Part shown: positions 30,880 to 33,926 of the stretch, piece by piece
How positions within the stretch are numbered: position 1 is the first letter of the stretch
Layout of the letters: each line of letters starts with the position of its first letter
NCBI GenBank assembly: GCA_049999725.1
Contig: JBNGIS010006398.1
Coordinates: forward strand, 1-33,926
Length of the DNA stretch: 33,926 nt
From: Haplomitrium mnioides
Taxonomy: Eukaryota > Marchantiophyta > Haplomitriopsida > Calobryales
Direction of reading: 5' to 3'
Notes under the pieces: generated by a model
Seen by the model: only the letters and a program-made list of their open reading frames with translations
Databases searched by the model: none
What the model was told of the DNA's origin: nothing
Program-made: the position numbers and the translations under genes

Positions 30880-31027
30880 GAACAAAAGCAAATGCATTAG
30901 CCGAATTCTCTAGTAACTCTCAATTAACTTCATAAGAAAAGTAGTTTTTCTAATAAACCAAATATTCCACAATCTCATGATGGCCACGTTGACGTGTATG
31001 TTTCTTCAAGAGTTGCTCCACCTCAAA
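30880..31027 (-). pseudogene. Chromodomain of the gypsy element
   Basis: The minus-strand frame gives FEVEQLLKKHTRQRGHHEIV, then EYLVY, a TAG where Trp is expected (30950-30952), KNY, and a TGA where the second Trp is expected (30920-30922), followed by ELLENSANAF. This is the C-terminal chromodomain that targets chromovirus integration to histone-marked chromatin. Both stops replace aromatic residues of the methyl-lysine pocket region. Confidence 0.85.
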
Positions 31028-33926
31028 TTATCCATTAATATCAATAAGCTCAGGTGGTGGAGAGGGTTTGTGAGTACAAGTAAAAGTGGTAGAGCTAGGT
31101 GCAAAAGCACATAATAAAGAGACATGAAAATTTAGATGAATCTTCATATGAGAAGGTAAAAATAATTGACAAACTACTATATCGATATGAGCAAAAATAG
31201 CAAATGGTCTAATAAAGCAAGCAAAAAGCTTATGAGAGCAAAGCAAAGAAAGATTGGAAATAGAGAATCACACTTGGTCACCGAGAGCAAAGATCACCTC
31301 ACAACGATAAGCATTGGATATTTTTTTGGCAATTACAAGCAACTTCAAGTTTTCTTTGGCACTTTGAATGTCGTGGTATAAACAATAGAGAAAATCATCG
31401 ACGATTGGACTCTTAGAAGTTGATGAAAGTTGAAGACTAAATAAAATGGTTGGATGCTTACCATGCATCAAAAAGAAAAATGTGGCTTGTTTAGAGCTAT
31501 TGATAGAGTTTTTGTAAGAGAACTCCACAAGAGGTAGCAACCAATCCCATTCTTCTTGTTCTTCAAAGGTTAAAGCCTACAACATATCTTCAATGGTGTG
31601 ATTGGCCTGTGCAAATCGACCATCCTATTTAGGGTGATAAGCAATAGATATGGCTAGTTTGGTTTTGAGAAGACCAAATATAGTATGCAAAAACATGCTA
31701 GTGAATTGAGTGTCTCAGTTAAAAATAATAAATTTGGAGATAACATGATGAGAGTAGACTTCTTTCAAATAAATTTGTGCTAGCTGCCATGTTCTCACTG
31801 ATTTGGTAGTTAGACAAATATGAATCATTTTGCTAACTTTGTCAACAAAAACAACAATAGCAACATAACTCGTAGAAGTATATGGTAGCTCACATATAAT
31901 ATCTATACTTATATAGTCTTATCGCCGATTGGAGATAGGTAGTGGTTGGTGTTTGTGTTTGTTGATAAGCCAAAAAAAAAAACTCCCAACATATACCTCT
32001 ACATTTTGATGCATCTTAGAGCAATAATAAACTCATTTAAGATTGTCCAAAGTCTTCTCAATTCCAACATGTCCACCAATTGCAAAATCGTGTGCTTCAT
32101 ACAAAACCTCATAGCAAAGCTTAATATTATTAGAAATCCATACATTGTCTTGGAAGAAAATTAATTCTCTTGTATCCTTCACCAATTTCTTTTGTTGTGC
32201 GTAAATGATCTCTTCATCTCCTTTTACTACAACCATTATTTCCATCCACCAAGTAGGATGAATTGTGCTTTCAAGCAAGATGTTGGGTTGATGCATGCAG
32301 GTCAATGCATCTGCATTTTGACATTTTTCTTTCACATAAACCATCTTTATATAAAATTGTTGTTGCTACTCCACCCATCAAATCTACCTTTTTAACATTT
32401 CTTTTTGAGTATCTAGATAGATTAGAGGTTTGTGGTTGGTTTTTACGACAAAATCTTTATCTCCTAGATAATGCTTCTAATGCTGTGTGGATAGCACAAT
32501 CACTAAATCTTCCGCCTCTATAATGTGGTAGTTTTACTCAATATTGCTCAACTTTCTAGGAAAGAAAGCAAATAAAATGCTAACCATTCTCCTATTCTTG
32601 TTGCAAAACTCTACTAATAGCCATTCTCAATGCATCTACTGAAAGTTTGATTAGTCATCTAGAATCATACCATTTAATAATAGACCCATGAAGAAGTGAT
32701 TTCTTCAATGCTTAGAACACCAACTCTTCTACAGCTCCCCATATCTATGTGTGACTTTTCTTGAGCAAGTTTGTCAATGGTTCTTCTATTTGTGCAAAGC
32801 TCTTCACAAGTCAACGATAAAACTCTATTAGTGGCGAAAATCCCCCTAGTTGTGTTTGATCACTAAGAGCTTCCCACTTTTGAATCACCTCCACTTTCTC
32901 TTCTATAACTTGGATTTCTGATGCACTCACATAATGATCCAAGTTGTCAACCTCTCTTTACCTAATTTCACATCTTGATATTGTGACATATAGTTTGTGG
33001 TTCCAAAGTACCTTCAAACTTATCCAAATAAGAGAAAAATATTATGTATAAGACCAATAAATTTTGTAGGAGCATTAGATAATCCGAAAAGCATAACAAG
33101 ATATTCAAAATGCCTATATCAACTTCAAAATGTTGTTTTTTGCACATCACCCTCTTCAATTTGGATTTGATTATATCCGCTTCTCAAATCCAACTTTGTA
33201 AAGTAATTTTCTCCTTCAAGTTGGTCAAATAAATCATCCATTCTTGGCAATAGATATTTACTTTTCACCTTCTATGAATTGAATACTCAATAGTCAATAC
33301 ACGTACTCATACTCCCATTTTTTTTTTCAAATAGTATTCATACCACAAAGAGAGATGCTTGGCTGAATGAATCTTTTTTCCAACAATTCAGTGATATTAG
33401 ATTTGTATTCCTCCAGCTCATGAGGAGGCAAACGATGTAGTTCCTTGCATAGTGGAGTACTTCTTGGAGTGACTTCAATCTTGTGATCAATGCATTGTTT
33501 AGAAGGAAAGCTACAAGGTAAATTATTGGGGAAAACATCATGGAACCTCTTCAAAATACCTTGAAATTCATGTGAATCATGTGAACCTTTATGCTTTGAG
33601 TCCTTTTTATCAATGGTGAGCTCACGTATGATTCCCAAAAATGCCACATTTTTCCTTTTGATTGAATTTTCTTCAATCACATATATAGGTAGGTGCTTCA
33701 ATTGAGATTGTATTCGATCTCCCTAAATCTTCCATTGAGTTGTCGTGAGTATCTTCTTCTGCCAATCTACTTGCACATTATACCTTGTAACCACTTCATT
33801 CTAAGAATAATGTTGTATCTTACTAATGTTGTGATTTTCCACTCCAACTTCTCTTTAAACAACCGCTACTTTGAACCAAGAACCACTACTGAGTTCCTGT
33901 TTCACTTGGTAGTTGAAATTTTTTTT
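31028..33926 (-). pseudogene. pol: Ty3/gypsy chromovirus pol remnant (protease edge, RT, RNase H, integrase); runs off the window
   Basis: Minus-strand order: protease tail (about 33900-33720); RT start (33701-33327, DVFPNNLP and KIEVTPRSTP), then CIDY followed by TGA, LLPRMDDLFDQLEGENYF and LDLRSGYNQI (about 33150-33320), and FEYLVMLFGLSNAP; the YxDD box is missing after YLDKF (about 33000). RNase H traces (LSVDALRMAISRVLQQE) lie near 32550. The integrase zinc region (HDFAIGGHVGIEKTL, 32050-32090) has lost its CxxC; the core starts IDIICELP, the second catalytic Asp reads Asn (about 31720) and the Glu reads Ala in DGRFAQANHTIEDML (about 31630). The integrase C-terminus keeps WDWLLPLVEFSYKNSINSS and PSHMKIHLNFHVSLL (about 31150). 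Numerous stops and shifts make this a dead relic. Confidence 0.88.

Noticed and set aside
1-33926. CRISPR array, operon, riboswitch, rRNA or tRNA gene
   Set aside because: No regularly spaced identical repeats with unique spacers, no bacterial gene layout, and no A/B-box pair or rRNA-like sequence was seen.

Overview
The window looks like nuclear DNA of a land plant, in a retrotransposon-dense and probably heterochromatic region. The evidence is nested LTR retrotransposons with plant-type Ty1/copia and Ty3/gypsy chromovirus domains, an initiator-Met-tRNA primer-binding site, and decayed polyproteins throughout. I see no intact cellular gene, no rRNA or tRNA gene and no bacterial feature. I cannot name the species.

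Layout. Bases 1-18509 are GC-rich and hold two related non-autonomous LTR elements, both on the minus strand. Element 1 spans 1-7643 and is cut by the window start. Element 2 spans 8940-18509 and is complete: 9570 bp, flanked by the target duplication GCTGC. Each has about 3.3-kb LTRs (TGTC...GACA) around only about 2.96 kb of internal DNA. That internal DNA carries a broken gag-protease reading frame and no reverse transcriptase, RNase H or integrase. Both elements sit inside an older, diverged long LTR on the plus strand (7644-8939 plus 18510-20303).

From 20304 to about 29243 lies a Ty1/copia element on the minus strand. It has been cut at the start of its reverse transcriptase by the older long LTR. 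Its gag is split by a 3995-bp insertion (22608-26602) with TGTTAGG...CCTAACA ends and a CTGCT target duplication. Upstream of gag there is a long purine-rich leader, a degraded primer site and a putative 5' LTR.

From about 29244 to the window end lies a decayed Ty3/gypsy chromovirus on the minus strand (protease edge, RT, RNase H, integrase, chromodomain). Its polypurine tract leads into a 1189-bp LTR (29631-30819), which is followed by a perfect 12-base initiator-Met primer site. The order polypurine tract-LTR-primer site implies that two element copies share one LTR. This LTR has a TATA box preceded by a cluster of heat-shock-element-like TTCnnGAAnnTTC motifs and about 50-bp tandem repeats carrying CACGTGT plus GAAnnTTC. 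It is the most interesting regulatory signal in the window.

The nesting suggests a history: gypsy first, then copia into it, then the long LTR and the 3995-bp insertion into copia, and last elements 1 and 2 into the long LTR. All coding regions are pseudogenes. Several premature stops are tryptophan codons turned to stop, or CGA turned to TGA, as expected from deamination in methylated heterochromatin.
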